A stretch of 18,802 nt of DNA from JBMNOI01 sp050942995 (GTDB taxonomy: Bacteria > Chloroflexota > Anaerolineae > UBA1429). Location: positions 1-18,802 of the forward strand of contig JBMNOI010000075.1 of the NCBI GenBank assembly GCA_050942995.1, in the 5' to 3' direction. Shown here in pieces: positions 1 through 7,514 of the stretch. The notes under the pieces were generated by a model. That model had not been told where the DNA came from. It did not search any database and worked only from the letters and a program-made list of their open reading frames with translations. How positions within the stretch are numbered: position 1 is the stretch's first letter; the number at the start of each line of letters is the position of its first letter. The translations under genes and the position numbers were made by a program.

Positions 1-659
1 GAGAGCAATTCGGTCACTATGCTGCGCCCCAGGCCCCGCCCTCTGTATTCCGGCAGTACCTGGATCCACTCCAGCGACCCCTCGGGCACGGTGGCATCGT
101 ATTCGGCGATGCCCAGCCCGGCGGGCCGCCCCGTCGCCTCGTCGATCACCCATAGCCAGAGAGACGGATCATAGACCGGGTGCGTCGTCCAGCCCCGCAC
201 CTCATCGGGTGTCGGCCTCAAATTAGGGTAGCACCGGGCGATCAGGTCGGCCACCGCGGCCGCCTCGTTCGCTTGATGAACCGGAGCAAAACGAAAACCC
301 GGAGGAGGCGGCCGCGGCGTCACATCCTCCGAGTATATATAGCGGAAAAAAGGCCGGCGTACAGTCAGATGGCTGAGCGGCACCTCGGCCAGCATATCCT
401 GGTGAATGAGCGCCGTTCGCAGTCGCCGAAGGTGCTCTTGTAGCAGGGAGGGGGGCCGGCGCTCCCGATGCCAGTAAAAATAAAGCGTCTCATCATCCGA
501 CATGGAGAGCTGGGTCACCTGCCCGGCCACAACCTCAACCGACGTCCGCGCCTCCTGAGCCCGCGCCAGTGTCTTCCAGAGCGCATTGGGCAGCACCTGA
601 CAGGGCGCCCCCCGATAGACTGAGATCAATGCCTCAGTGAATGAAACAAAGCGAATCAC
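1..659 (-). CDS. GNAT-family N-acetyltransferase, C-terminus cut by window edge
   Basis: The open frame runs off the left edge and gives 219 codons. The C-terminal part from about residue 122 reads as a GNAT fold, which transfers an acyl group from acyl-CoA to an amine. The acetyl-CoA-binding signature is at residues 199-211 (IQVLPEYRGRGLG, the R/Q-x-x-G-x-G/A motif of the family). The first 115 or so residues are a separate segment that I do not recognise, joined by a proline-rich linker at about 114-120. The start is taken as GTG at 659: an in-frame TGA lies just upstream (663-665) and a GGGG stretch sits about 8 nt before the GTG. The next in-frame ATG is much further in. It starts 35 nt after the stop of the upstream gene on the same strand, so the two are probably co-transcribed. 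The substrate cannot be told. Confidence 0.82.
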   Translation of the reverse strand, partial: MIRFVSFTEALISVYRGAPCQVLPNALWKTLARAQEARTSVEVVAGQVTQLSMSDDETLYFYWHRERRPPSLLQEHLRRLRTALIHQDMLAEVPLSHLTVRRPFFRYIYSEDVTPRPPPPGFRFAPVHQANEAAAVADLIARCYPNLRPTPDEVRGWTTHPVYDPSLWLWVIDEATGRPAGLGIAEYDATVPEGSLEWIQVLPEYRGRGLGRSIVTELL

Positions 660-694
660 TCGTCACACCCCACATCCCCAAGGCGCCGCAAGCG

Positions 695-1522
695 TCACTC
701 CTGTGGCACAGACGCGGCGATCGGCGGCAGCACCATCGCCCCGGTCCCCTCCACCGGGCGCACCGACTTGTGCATGTCGGCGCGATACTCATAGGTCTCG
801 GGCCCATCCTCCCCCTCGACCTTGAGGATGATGCGATAGCCGGAGGTGGGCACCTGAGCACAAAACACACCACTAACCCGCAGTCCAAGGCACGAATCGG
901 GCCATGTGACCGATTCGACAGCGTGTGTGACGATATCATCCGCCACGATCCCCTTACGCCCGGCCAGATCCAGCCGGGCGGCGGCCACCGTATCGGCACG
1001 CAGCTCTTCCCGAGCCATGCGCTCATACAGCGCCTCAGCCCACCGGGCCAGCTCGGCCTGCTCGACAGGGGAGGCCACACGGGCGCCTCGCCCGACAAAG
1101 GTTACCCTCACCGTCGCCCGAGATATCGAGCCCGGGTTCTGCTCTACATGATAGTCGAACGGTTCGTAACGGGCCATAAAGAGCAAGAACTGCTCCAGCT
1201 CCTCCTGAGTGAGGTAGGCCATGCGCGGGCCTTCACCACAACGGGCATAGGATACTTGGCTGAGGCCGTCGATCTCGAGCCGATCGCACCGTCCGGAATA
1301 CCCCCCCTCGCGCTGCCAGACGAGGCGCGCAGACGGCGACGTCGGCGAGGGCAGCGGTTCGGCCGTGGGCGTCGGATCGAGCGCGGCAGGCTGCCAGTCG
1401 GCCGGCGCTACGGGGCGCGGTCCCGTCCCGGCCGTAATATTCATCAGCGGCCCCATCAGCAGGGCGATGAGCAATAAAAGAGCGACGGTAAAGCCAAAGG
1501 CAAACCAGAGGGCTTTGGGCAT
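695..1522 (-). CDS. membrane-anchored extracytoplasmic protein with WPDSCLG motif, function unknown
   Basis: This is a 275-residue protein. Residues 4-24 form one hydrophobic helix with no lipobox, so it is probably a signal anchor. A Pro/Thr/Ser-rich linker follows at about 34-64, typical of exported proteins, then a soluble domain. Residues 207-213 read WPDSCLG, followed by GYRIILKVEG (228-237) and TYEYRAD (243-249). From memory, this W-P-D-S-x-L-G ... G-Y-R-I ... Y-E-Y pattern recurs in uncharacterised secreted proteins of Chloroflexota and Cyanobacteria. Cys79 and Cys95 could form a disulfide, as could Cys211 and Cys221. The ATG start has GAGGAG 8 nt upstream. It lies downstream of signal peptidase I across a 172-nt gap. 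No enzymatic function can be assigned. Confidence 0.8.
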   Translation of the reverse strand: MPKALWFAFGFTVALLLLIALLMGPLMNITAGTGPRPVAPADWQPAALDPTPTAEPLPSPTSPSARLVWQREGGYSGRCDRLEIDGLSQVSYARCGEGPRMAYLTQEELEQFLLFMARYEPFDYHVEQNPGSISRATVRVTFVGRGARVASPVEQAELARWAEALYERMAREELRADTVAAARLDLAGRKGIVADDIVTHAVESVTWPDSCLGLRVSGVFCAQVPTSGYRIILKVEGEDGPETYEYRADMHKSVRPVEGTGAMVLPPIAASVPQE

Positions 1523-1694
1523 CGTCGTATCTCCTCTCCATAGGGCCCCTGGTATCAGAGACCGTCCCCTATCTATCCGATGGAGATGCGGTGTGAATCA
1601 TGTACCGCACCGCGCATCATATATTGCATGACGATAAACACCACCGATCGGTTCCCGTTGCTTCGAGAGAGGAGTGCCGAAACAAGGGAGCGGC

Positions 1695-2258
1695 TCAGCG
1701 GAAAACGCCCATATCCTCCACCGGCCAGTAACACAACCAGGCGCGGCCGCGGATATTCTTGAGCGGTACGACGCCGAAATAGCGAGAATCGTTGCTGCTC
1801 GAACGGTTATCGCCCAGCACAAATACATGATCGGCGGGCACATATTGTGGCGCCATACTGCCTGGCGTCGTCTGATCCAGGTAGGGTTCATCCAGAGGGC
1901 GATCATTGAGGTAAACGGAACCATCCCGAATCTCTACCAGATCCCCCGGCAACCCGATCACACGCTTGATCAAAGGAGGGCCGCCGCGCCGATCGGACAG
2001 GCGCAGGATGACGATCTCGCCGCGAGTTGGGGCGCGAAACCGGTACGAGATAACATCGATGATGACGCGCTGATTATTATGCAGAGAAGGTTCCATACTC
2101 TGCCCGTGCACTACCCGGGGCTGGATCAGAAGCATATTCACCGCCAGAACGATCAGGGCAGCAGGGAAAAGAGTGACGAGGATTTCTCTCCACCATGCGG
2201 CGGCATGTGGATTCGAGGGCAAGGCGACGTCTCGACGTTGCGACGACGATTCGATCAT
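1695..2258 (-). CDS. lepB: signal peptidase I
   Basis: A 187-residue type I signal peptidase (S26 family), the membrane protease that removes signal peptides from exported pre-proteins on the outer face of the cytoplasmic membrane. One transmembrane helix covers residues about 27-45. The catalytic Ser54 lies in box B (SMEPSL, 54-59) and the general base is Lys98 (IKRVIGLPGD, 97-106). Box E is GDNRSSSNDSR at 149-159. Length is normal for the short Gram-positive-like form. The ATG start is preceded by GAGGT at 8-nt spacing. A candidate promoter lies upstream at 2305-2332. The next gene on the strand encodes a signal-anchored protein, but the gap is too long to claim strict coupling. Confidence 0.95.
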   Translation of the reverse strand: MIESSSQRRDVALPSNPHAAAWWREILVTLFPAALIVLAVNMLLIQPRVVHGQSMEPSLHNNQRVIIDVISYRFRAPTRGEIVILRLSDRRGGPPLIKRVIGLPGDLVEIRDGSVYLNDRPLDEPYLDQTTPGSMAPQYVPADHVFVLGDNRSSSNDSRYFGVVPLKNIRGRAWLCYWPVEDMGVFR

Positions 2259-2304
2259 GGTGTTCTACCTCGTTGCAGGGTAGGACGTGCGTGAGATTAT
2301 GTGT

Positions 2305-2332
2305 ATTGTAGGTAAAATCGCAGATGCCGCAA
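2305..2332 (-). promoter_or_regulatory. candidate promoter of signal peptidase I gene
   Basis: On the minus strand a TTGCGG (-35-like, 2327-2332) and a TACAAT (-10, 2305-2310) are separated by 16 nt, about 50 nt before the lepB start codon. The -10 is good and the -35 matches only in TTG. This is a sequence match only. Confidence 0.4.
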
Positions 2333-2402
2333 GTCATCCTCCACACATGGGCACAGGGCAAACGCCTTTGAAACTCGCACGCAACGGCATGGCCGCTCTT
2401 CG

Positions 2403-2529
2403 GCCCTCACCCGGGAGCCGGGCGGTGTACCCACTGCCCTCCCACCCGTCTCCCGGCGACGAATACGTCGCTTGTGGGAGAGGGTCGTCGGAGTTAGGAC
2501 GTACTCGTCGCCGACGGCGGGGTGAGGGC
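2403..2529. repeat. complex intergenic palindrome
   Basis: Nested inverted repeats fill the middle of the 511-nt gap 2259-2769. The outer arms are perfect 10-mers: GCCCTCACCC at 2403-2412 and GGGTGAGGGC at 2520-2529. An inner pair, 2455-2469 and 2499-2513, is complementary at 14 of 15 positions, and each arm is itself dyad-symmetric (GACG-4nt-CGTC). A third, weaker pair is 2436-2445 (CCCTCCCAC core) with 2474-2484 (GTGGGAGAGGG). No credible gene overlaps. The CCTCACCC/GGGTGAGG ends resemble intergenic palindromic elements that are multi-copy in many GC-rich bacteria. Apart from this and the lepB promoter I see nothing in the gap. Confidence 0.7.
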
Positions 2530-2769
2530 GGTTTGGCGGCACGGCCAAGCGATTTAAAGCCAAATGCGATTGCCCTGCATATCGACGACCATACCGTGTC
2601 CTTGCTCACTGGTTTTGGGCGACATAATGGAGTATGATGGCCTCATCATCGATCATGCAACCCGCCAACGCGATGCGCGTATAGCATAGTGGGCGGCAAA
2701 AGGCGAAATATGCTCTCGCCGGGAGAGATGCCCGTGCGTGAGGCATCAGGCAGATGGAGGGATGATTCT

Positions 2770-3024
2770 ATGACAGAAGAACGTGTCGAGCGCGAGGAAT
2801 ACAAGGTATCGGGATCGGAACTGGTGGACAAGATCAAAGAGCTCGTCCATCAGGGGAATATTCGTCGCATCGTCATTCGTCAGGGCGATCAGACGCTGAT
2901 GGAGCTGCCTTTGACGGTGGCGGCCGTGGGTGTGGTGTTTGCTCCGGTGCTGGCCGCAGTGGGCGCTTTTGCCGCTCTCGCCACCAACTGCTCCATCGTT
3001 GTCGAGCGCATCGTCGAGGAGTAG
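2770..3024 (+). CDS. DUF4342-family small membrane-associated protein
   Basis: An 84-residue protein. Residues 11-44 are charged, containing a V-S-G-x-E-L-V-D-K-I-K-E-L stretch and then GNIRRIVIRQGD. Residues about 46-70 form one hydrophobic helix (LPLTVAAVGVVFAPVLAAVG), followed by a short tail. This layout matches DUF4342, a family of unknown function often found as a stand-alone small protein. I chose the ATG at 2770 because GGAGG lies 9 nt upstream. The upstream in-frame ATG at 2689 has no comparable ribosome-binding site and would add a non-conserved extension. It faces the GH20 gene tail to tail, with a strong hairpin between them. Confidence 0.82.
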   Translation: MTEERVEREEYKVSGSELVDKIKELVHQGNIRRIVIRQGDQTLMELPLTVAAVGVVFAPVLAAVGAFAALATNCSIVVERIVEE

Positions 3025-3058
3025 CATCTGTCCGTCATTCGCAAAAAGTCCTGTTTAG

Positions 3059-3097
3059 AGCTCGGGGCCATTCCGTAATATGGAATGGCCCCGAGCT
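3059..3097. terminator. perfect 16-bp hairpin between convergent genes, probable bidirectional terminator
   Basis: Arms 3059-3074 and 3082-3097 are exact reverse complements around a 7-nt loop. The hairpin sits 34 nt after the DUF4342 stop and 29 nt beyond the end of the GH20 gene, between two converging genes. On the plus strand only a weak T stretch follows (TGATTT). On the minus strand the T-rich stretch (ACTTTTTGCG) lies about 9 nt beyond the stem. Its position argues for termination in both directions, but it is not a textbook U-tract terminator. Confidence 0.6.
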
Positions 3098-3126
3098 TGA
3101 TTTCAGGAGCGGCCCGCGAGGCGCGC

Positions 3127-5181
3127 TCACCAGATGCCGGCCTCGTGCATCTCTCGCCTGAACGCCTGGCCCAGCACCTCGTAGCGTCCCAACCGTTGGG
3201 CATAATCGCCCAGATCGGCGTCGGTCGCATCTCCTGCATCTATCCGGCCGGCCTGCTCCAGCAACCACTCGCGAGCGGCGGCATAGCGACTGCGCAGCCC
3301 GTCGAAATAGTCCAGGGTGATAGAGATCTCGGAGCGGCGGGCGCGCCGCATCCATTGCGCCTCGAAATCCTCCCTCAGGGCCACCAGTTCGGCATCCAGC
3401 GCCACCAGATCGGCCGCGCCACGTCGCATCCGCGCCGCAAGGTCGTCGGCGCCGGAGGCCAGATCGGCGCGGATGTTCCCCGAGACAAGCACTTTGCGGG
3501 CGGCATGGTTCATGGCCCGCGTAGAGTAGATCATCTCTTCCACCGAAAGCCTGTCCCGGCAGCCGGGTAACGCCGCGCGCAGATCTCGTTCGACGGCATC
3601 GGTCGACTCGACGATCTCGTGCAGCGTCTCGACGGGGATCTCGTCGACCATCTCGCCCAGCAGCGGCTCGTCCAGGAACGCATAGATGGTGTTGGTCGCG
3701 TTGGGCCGAGGGATGCCGGGCAGTGTGTTGAGTCGTCCCAGCTCGCGTATGGCGGCCACAACAGCCCCTCCCGAGGCGCCGAAGAAGAGAGGGCCAAAGG
3801 CGGCGTCGAAATCGGCATCCTCAGTGGCACCACCGGACCAGGCCTGCTCGGCGCCGTAGGCATAGCCGTACCAGCATTGTCCCAGCGGCTGATAATGCCC
3901 GTGGTCGCCCCAATCGGTGTTCAATAACCCCAGAGCGCCGTACTCGGCTCCCAGGCGGGCCAGCATACGGATGTTGCCGTTCGAGTTCTCGATGCGTGGA
4001 AATAGCGTATTCCACGATGAGGTGCCGGGGCATACCCAGAAGGAGCGGCCGCTCTCGGCGAACAGGCGCACCGAGGGATAATCCTCCTCGGCCTCGTAAT
4101 GCCAGTCCATCAGGGTGACGTCGTCCGGCAGTTCGCCCACCAACTCGGGGTAGTGTAACAGGATATCGCCCCAGATCTGAATCTTGCGGCCGTGTTGTTT
4201 TGCCAGCTCGCGCAGCCTCAGAATATGTTCCAGATACACGCGGCCGGTGCCCCGCTCCGCAGCCGCTTCAGCCGAGCGGCCCTTGCCCAGATCATAGGTC
4301 TCATCGCAGCCCACATTAAAGTGCGATGAGGTAAAGGCAGGCAGCATGTCGGCATACAGGTCGCCCAGGAATTCGTAGGTTTCCTCGTCTACCGGACAGA
4401 GCGACCAGCGCGCCGCCGACTCGGCCAGATGCTCGTACTCGGGCACGCGCAGAATGTGGGCGCAATGACCAAAAGACTGGAGATTGGGGATCAGCTCGAC
4501 ATAGCGACGCCGGGCGTAGGCGTCCAGAGCCAGCATGTCGTCGCCGCTGAGAGAGCCGCAATCCTGGCCGATGCGCGGATGATGGGGAAAGACGAAGGTA
4601 TGCTCAGTGTAGAGCTGGAGCACATTGATCTTGAACAGAGCCAGCTCATCCACAATGCGCTTGAGGGTTTCGATAGTGGGCACCTTGCCCCGAGAGACAT
4701 CCAGCATCAGCCCGCGATACTGGAGCGAGGGCCAATCGGCGATATAGACGGCCGGCCATTCGGCATGCTCCAGGCGGACGATCTGGCGGAGCGTCTGCAC
4801 GGCATAGTGCAGGGCCAGCGCGCCCCTCCCACCGGCCACCACCCGCTGCGGGCTTGTTCCGACGAAATAGGCCTGCTCGCCATGCGCCGCCAGCCCCTCA
4901 TCCCAGGGGACGGCAAACCGGGCATGGCGTACGGCAGCGGCCGGATCCGACACGAGCAAGATGAGATTCTCGTCCCGTACCGGCTCGAACGTCTTGACGA
5001 TGGGCAGCCGCAGGCCGGTCGCCTCCTGAATCTCGCATTGCAGGCTGCGGGCCGCGTCATGTTCGGCGTCCCCGGCGTCGGGCGTTAGAACGATCCAGGT
5101 ATCGGCGTTGAGCCGAAAAACGCCCTCTTTGGCGACCACCTCTTTGGGCTGTGGCACAAGATTCAGCCTTTTCTCGGCCAT
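3127..5181 (-). CDS. beta-N-acetylhexosaminidase-like glycoside hydrolase, family 20
   Basis: A 684-residue protein. Residues about 5-145 match the GH20 N-terminal alpha/beta domain, which opens typically as LNLVPQPKEV. The TIM-barrel catalytic domain starts near 150 with YRGLMLDVSRGKVP (155-168). The catalytic pair is Asp293-Glu294 in HFNVGCDET (287-295), where the family uses Asp to orient the 2-acetamido group and Glu as general acid. A helical C-terminal region from about 500 is less recognisable. GH20 enzymes remove terminal GlcNAc or GalNAc from glycans, chitin oligomers or peptidoglycan fragments. No signal peptide is visible, so it is probably cytoplasmic. I chose the ATG at 5181 because AAAGGAG lies 8 nt upstream. 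A longer frame from 5292 would overlap the preceding larA-like gene. The 64-nt gap to that gene suggests an operon. Confidence 0.88.
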   Translation of the reverse strand: MAEKRLNLVPQPKEVVAKEGVFRLNADTWIVLTPDAGDAEHDAARSLQCEIQEATGLRLPIVKTFEPVRDENLILLVSDPAAAVRHARFAVPWDEGLAAHGEQAYFVGTSPQRVVAGGRGALALHYAVQTLRQIVRLEHAEWPAVYIADWPSLQYRGLMLDVSRGKVPTIETLKRIVDELALFKINVLQLYTEHTFVFPHHPRIGQDCGSLSGDDMLALDAYARRRYVELIPNLQSFGHCAHILRVPEYEHLAESAARWSLCPVDEETYEFLGDLYADMLPAFTSSHFNVGCDETYDLGKGRSAEAAAERGTGRVYLEHILRLRELAKQHGRKIQIWGDILLHYPELVGELPDDVTLMDWHYEAEEDYPSVRLFAESGRSFWVCPGTSSWNTLFPRIENSNGNIRMLARLGAEYGALGLLNTDWGDHGHYQPLGQCWYGYAYGAEQAWSGGATEDADFDAAFGPLFFGASGGAVVAAIRELGRLNTLPGIPRPNATNTIYAFLDEPLLGEMVDEIPVETLHEIVESTDAVERDLRAALPGCRDRLSVEEMIYSTRAMNHAARKVLVSGNIRADLASGADDLAARMRRGAADLVALDAELVALREDFEAQWMRRARRSEISITLDYFDGLRSRYAAAREWLLEQAGRIDAGDATDADLGDYAQRLGRYEVLGQAFRREMHEAGIW

Positions 5182-5245
5182 GGCACAAACTCCTTTGTTT
5201 CGTGTCGATTCGGCGGTTCGTCTCGTTGCCTCCCGGCAACGACGA

Positions 5246-6511
5246 TCAGGATGCGAGATAGGGAATCGTCTGCGGCCCCTCGGGCAATACACAGATCCGC
5301 GCGTCAGCCCCGTACTTTGCCATCAGGTCGGCCAGAGTCGCCTCGATATCACGACAGGGACGATACAACATGCCGGTGAGTTGCTCGTCTGACAGATAGT
5401 CACTGTAAACATAGACATCGGCCACCTGCATGATATTCGCCTGCAACTGGGCCTCCCATTGATCGTGCCGACAAAAGCCGGGCCGGCTGATCATCTCCAG
5501 AATGCCCTTTACCGAGCCCCCCTCATGCACCAGATTGCGATACTCGCCATAGTCGGGGATACCCTGGCGACATTCGGCGGCGGCGATAATGCTTCCACCG
5601 GGACGCACGATCTGTGCCGCCACCGACATCCCCTTGACCGCCTGATAGAGGTTGATGTCCAGAGGATAGCCGCTGTTGGTGGTGATGACGATATCATAAG
5701 GCCGCTCTACAGGCACCATCGACACCTCTCGCACAAAACGAACGCCCTCGCCATGGGCGCGCCACAGGTCCCCGGCGAACACGTTAGTGATCTGTCGATG
5801 TCGATTGAGGGTCACATTGAGCAGAAAATCGGGACGCGCCAGCCTGGCCGCAGCGCTCATCTCCTGCCACACAGGATTATCGTCTGTATGGCCCCAGGTG
5901 ACCGTCTCGTGGCGGAGCATCTCGTATCCATGGTTGCGCGCAATGGTGTCAAAGGCGACCACACCGGGGAGCACTCCCTTGGGCCCGCCGGAAAAGCCGG
6001 CGAATATGTGCGGCTCGATAAAGCCGGTGATAATCTTGAACGTCGCCTCATAAAAGGTGCGGTTCACCCGGACACGATTACCGTAGGGGGTCTCGCCCAG
6101 ATCGATCAGGTTGGCCTCGTCCCAGGCATCGTGCTGCATAATGGTGTAGCGACGCACGATCTCGGCGCCCAGCATAGACTCGAGCTCTTCGGGTGAATTG
6201 GGCGCATGGGTGCCCAGAGCGTTGAGCAGCACGATATTCTCGTCGGGGACATGGGATAGCTCATCCAGCAGCACGGGCAGCACCCGGTCGTTGGGCATGG
6301 GCCGGGTGATATCGCTAAAGACGATCACCACACGGTCGTGAGGGCGTACGGCGTCGCGCAATGGCGGGCGGCCCTCAGGCGCGCGCAATGCCGCCCTGAT
6401 AGCGGCGGGTTCATCCGAGAGGCCGGGTACCTCACGGGGCAACAGTACATCGGCATAATCGGGTACCCGAACGGTCAGGCCATTCTGGCCATAGGCGAGG
6501 TCAACCTGCAT
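5246..6511 (-). CDS. larA: nickel-dependent lactate racemase family protein (LarA-like)
   Basis: A 421-residue protein with the whole LarA signature. SDITRP (66-71) holds Asp67 and Arg70. GTHAP has His102. EPHIFAGFSGGPKGVLPG (166-183) carries His168 and Lys178, the lysine that tethers the nickel-pincer nucleotide. NHGYE has His194. Tyr289 and Lys293 keep the four-residue spacing of the substrate-binding Tyr/Lys of characterised LarA. Known LarA racemises D- and L-lactate through hydride transfer. Homologues act on other 2-hydroxy acids, so the substrate is open. The cofactor genes larB, larC and larE are not in the window and would have to lie elsewhere. The ATG has GAGGAG 9 nt upstream. The rnpB gene lies upstream on the same strand and the GH20 gene follows. 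Confidence 0.9.
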   Translation of the reverse strand: MQVDLAYGQNGLTVRVPDYADVLLPREVPGLSDEPAAIRAALRAPEGRPPLRDAVRPHDRVVIVFSDITRPMPNDRVLPVLLDELSHVPDENIVLLNALGTHAPNSPEELESMLGAEIVRRYTIMQHDAWDEANLIDLGETPYGNRVRVNRTFYEATFKIITGFIEPHIFAGFSGGPKGVLPGVVAFDTIARNHGYEMLRHETVTWGHTDDNPVWQEMSAAARLARPDFLLNVTLNRHRQITNVFAGDLWRAHGEGVRFVREVSMVPVERPYDIVITTNSGYPLDINLYQAVKGMSVAAQIVRPGGSIIAAAECRQGIPDYGEYRNLVHEGGSVKGILEMISRPGFCRHDQWEAQLQANIMQVADVYVYSDYLSDEQLTGMLYRPCRDIEATLADLMAKYGADARICVLPEGPQTIPYLAS

Positions 6512-6585
6512 AGCGTTACGCTCCTCAAATGGTGGAATGCGGACCGGCGCGGCCCGAGGTCGTCCCCCCGATCCGCCGCGTCGTC

Positions 6586-6614
6586 GATATATGGATCGTG
6601 ATGCGTATCATCAA
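6586..6614 (-). promoter_or_regulatory. candidate promoter of the larA-GH20 operon
   Basis: On the minus strand TTGATG (6609-6614) and TATATC (6586-6591) are 17 nt apart, about 75 nt ahead of the larA-like start and just past the end of rnpB. Each box matches consensus at four of six positions. A GGCGGG/CCCGCC hairpin (6619-6637) between rnpB and this site may separate the two transcripts, but it lacks a T tract. Confidence 0.35.
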
Positions 6615-6658
6615 TGAGGGCGGGCAACCCCCCCGCCTGTTCGACCAAAAGGGAGAGG

Positions 6659-7110
6659 ATGAGTGAGCCTGTAAGCCGAATTCTGTAACCTGACATTACG
6701 TCAGGTCGGCGGCCATCTATCTGGGACACCGGTCTCCCGGTGCCTCAAGCAGCCTACCCGAGATATGCGGGCGAGCAACCCGTAGCCGGAGCATGCTCCG
6801 GCCGATCTCATGCTTGGCCTTGCTCTCGATGGGGTTTACCTAGCCGACACAGTCGCCTGTGCCGCTGGTGGTCTCTTACACCACCTTTTCACTGTGACTG
6901 GGGCTGTCCCAAAACACGCTCCGGTAGCCGTTCTCCCCCGGGCAAACCGGGGCGGAGTATGTTTTGGGGCAGCCCCAGCGACCTGTTTTCTGTGGCACTT
7001 TTCCGTCGGGTCGCCCCGCCTGGGTGTTACCCAGCATCGTGCTCTGTAGAGTTCGGACTTTCCTCGAAACAGACCTTGCAGCCCGTTCCGCGACCGCCCG
7101 GCTCACTCAT
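6659..7110 (-). ncRNA. rnpB: RNase P RNA, bacterial type A, with extended P12
   Basis: This is the catalytic RNA of RNase P, which trims the 5' leader from tRNA precursors. On the minus strand the conserved blocks appear in order: GAGGAAAGTCCGAACTC near the 5' end, GGGTAACACCCAGGCGGGG, GTGCCACAGAAAACAG, GTGAAAAGGTGGTGTAAGAGACCACC, GGTAAACCCC, GAGCAAGGCC, AGATAGATGGCCGCC and ACAGAATTCGGCTTA. The ends pair as helix P1 over 11 bp (7100-7110 with 6659-6669), which sets the limits at about 452 nt. That is longer than a usual bacterial RNase P RNA, mainly because of a long P12 arm (6898-6978). It has its own promoter at 7120-7149. All open frames across it are spurious. Confidence 0.96.
6898..6978. 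repeat. terminal-inverted-repeat-like extension of rnpB helix P12
   Basis: Two 26-nt arms, 6898-6923 and 6953-6978, pair at 23 Watson-Crick positions plus one G-U in the RNA, around a 29-nt centre that holds its own CCCCGG/CCGGGG stem. The arms occupy the position of P12, a length-variable, non-catalytic arm. The outer sequence GGGGCTGTCCCAAAAC resembles the terminal inverted repeats of some insertion sequences and MITEs. That resemblance is from memory and no second copy is in the window. Confidence 0.75.
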
Positions 7111-7119
7111 CCTATCCCG

Positions 7120-7149
7120 ATGATAGCACGGCCGGGGGGGCTATGTCAA
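7120..7149 (-). promoter_or_regulatory. rnpB promoter
   Basis: On the minus strand a perfect TTGACA (7144-7149) and TATCAT (7120-7125) are 18 nt apart, with TGC directly before the -10 (extended -10). The -10 lies 9 nt upstream of the predicted rnpB 5' end, as expected for a stable RNA promoter. Confidence 0.85.
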
Positions 7150-7315
7150 ACAGATTGTTTTACATAATACTGTGATCTTTGTCTATCGACGCGAATCACC
7201 ATTACATCTTTCTCGACGATCCTCCCAAACAAAAAGCAGGGGCGAAAGACCGGCCTGTACAGCGCCCGTCCGGGTCGCCGTACCCGTTCCCCCGCCCCTG
7301 CCGGTGGTTGCTACC

Positions 7316-7483
7316 TTATCGGCCAAAAACCCTGTTACCAAAGATCAGTGCCAGCACAAACAGCACGATGAATACCCAGAAAAGAATCCGGGCGATATCG
7401 GCGGCCAGGCCGACTATGCCACCAAAACCGAGGATGCCGGCAATGACGGCGACGACGAGCAGTACGATCGCCCATCTGAGCAT
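7316..7483 (-). CDS. DUF1328 (YtjA-like) small membrane protein
   Basis: A 55-residue protein made almost wholly of two hydrophobic helices, residues about 4-22 and 28-48. The opening MLRWAIVLLVVAVIAGILGF followed by GGIVG and A-x-x-I-A-R-I-L-F matches the DUF1328 family, predicted inner-membrane proteins of unknown function that are often stress-induced. The ATG at 7483 has GGGGAG about 7 nt upstream and starts exactly where the family begins. The longer frame from 7540 would overlap the preceding gene. It follows the CsbD-like gene by 31 nt on the same strand, a pairing common among bacterial stress genes. Confidence 0.85.
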   Translation of the reverse strand: MLRWAIVLLVVAVIAGILGFGGIVGLAADIARILFWVFIVLFVLALIFGNRVFGR

Positions 7484-7514
7484 GCAGCGTCTCCCCTCTC
7501 TCGCTTGCCGAGCG

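Noticed and set aside
1576..1622. Imperfect dyad (GATGCGGTG ... CACCGCGCATC) before the secreted protein gene
   Set aside because: The pairing is partial and short, with no promoter or T tract that would give it a role.
2287..2637. Open frames over the 2259-2769 gap
   Set aside because: They translate the nested palindrome into low-complexity Arg/Pro/Gly sequence, with no ribosome-binding site and no recognisable domain.
4429..5088. Plus-strand frame (219 codons) inside the GH20 gene
   Set aside because: It is antisense to well-conserved GH20 catalytic sequence and has no ribosome-binding site.
5182..5292. Longer start for the GH20 gene at 5292
   Set aside because: It would overlap the larA-like gene by 47 nt and adds an Arg-rich, non-conserved stretch, whereas the ATG at 5181 has AAAGGAG at good spacing.
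6740..7167. Open frames on both strands across 6740-7167
   Set aside because: The stretch is RNase P RNA with all conserved blocks. The frames have no family motifs and no ribosome-binding sites.
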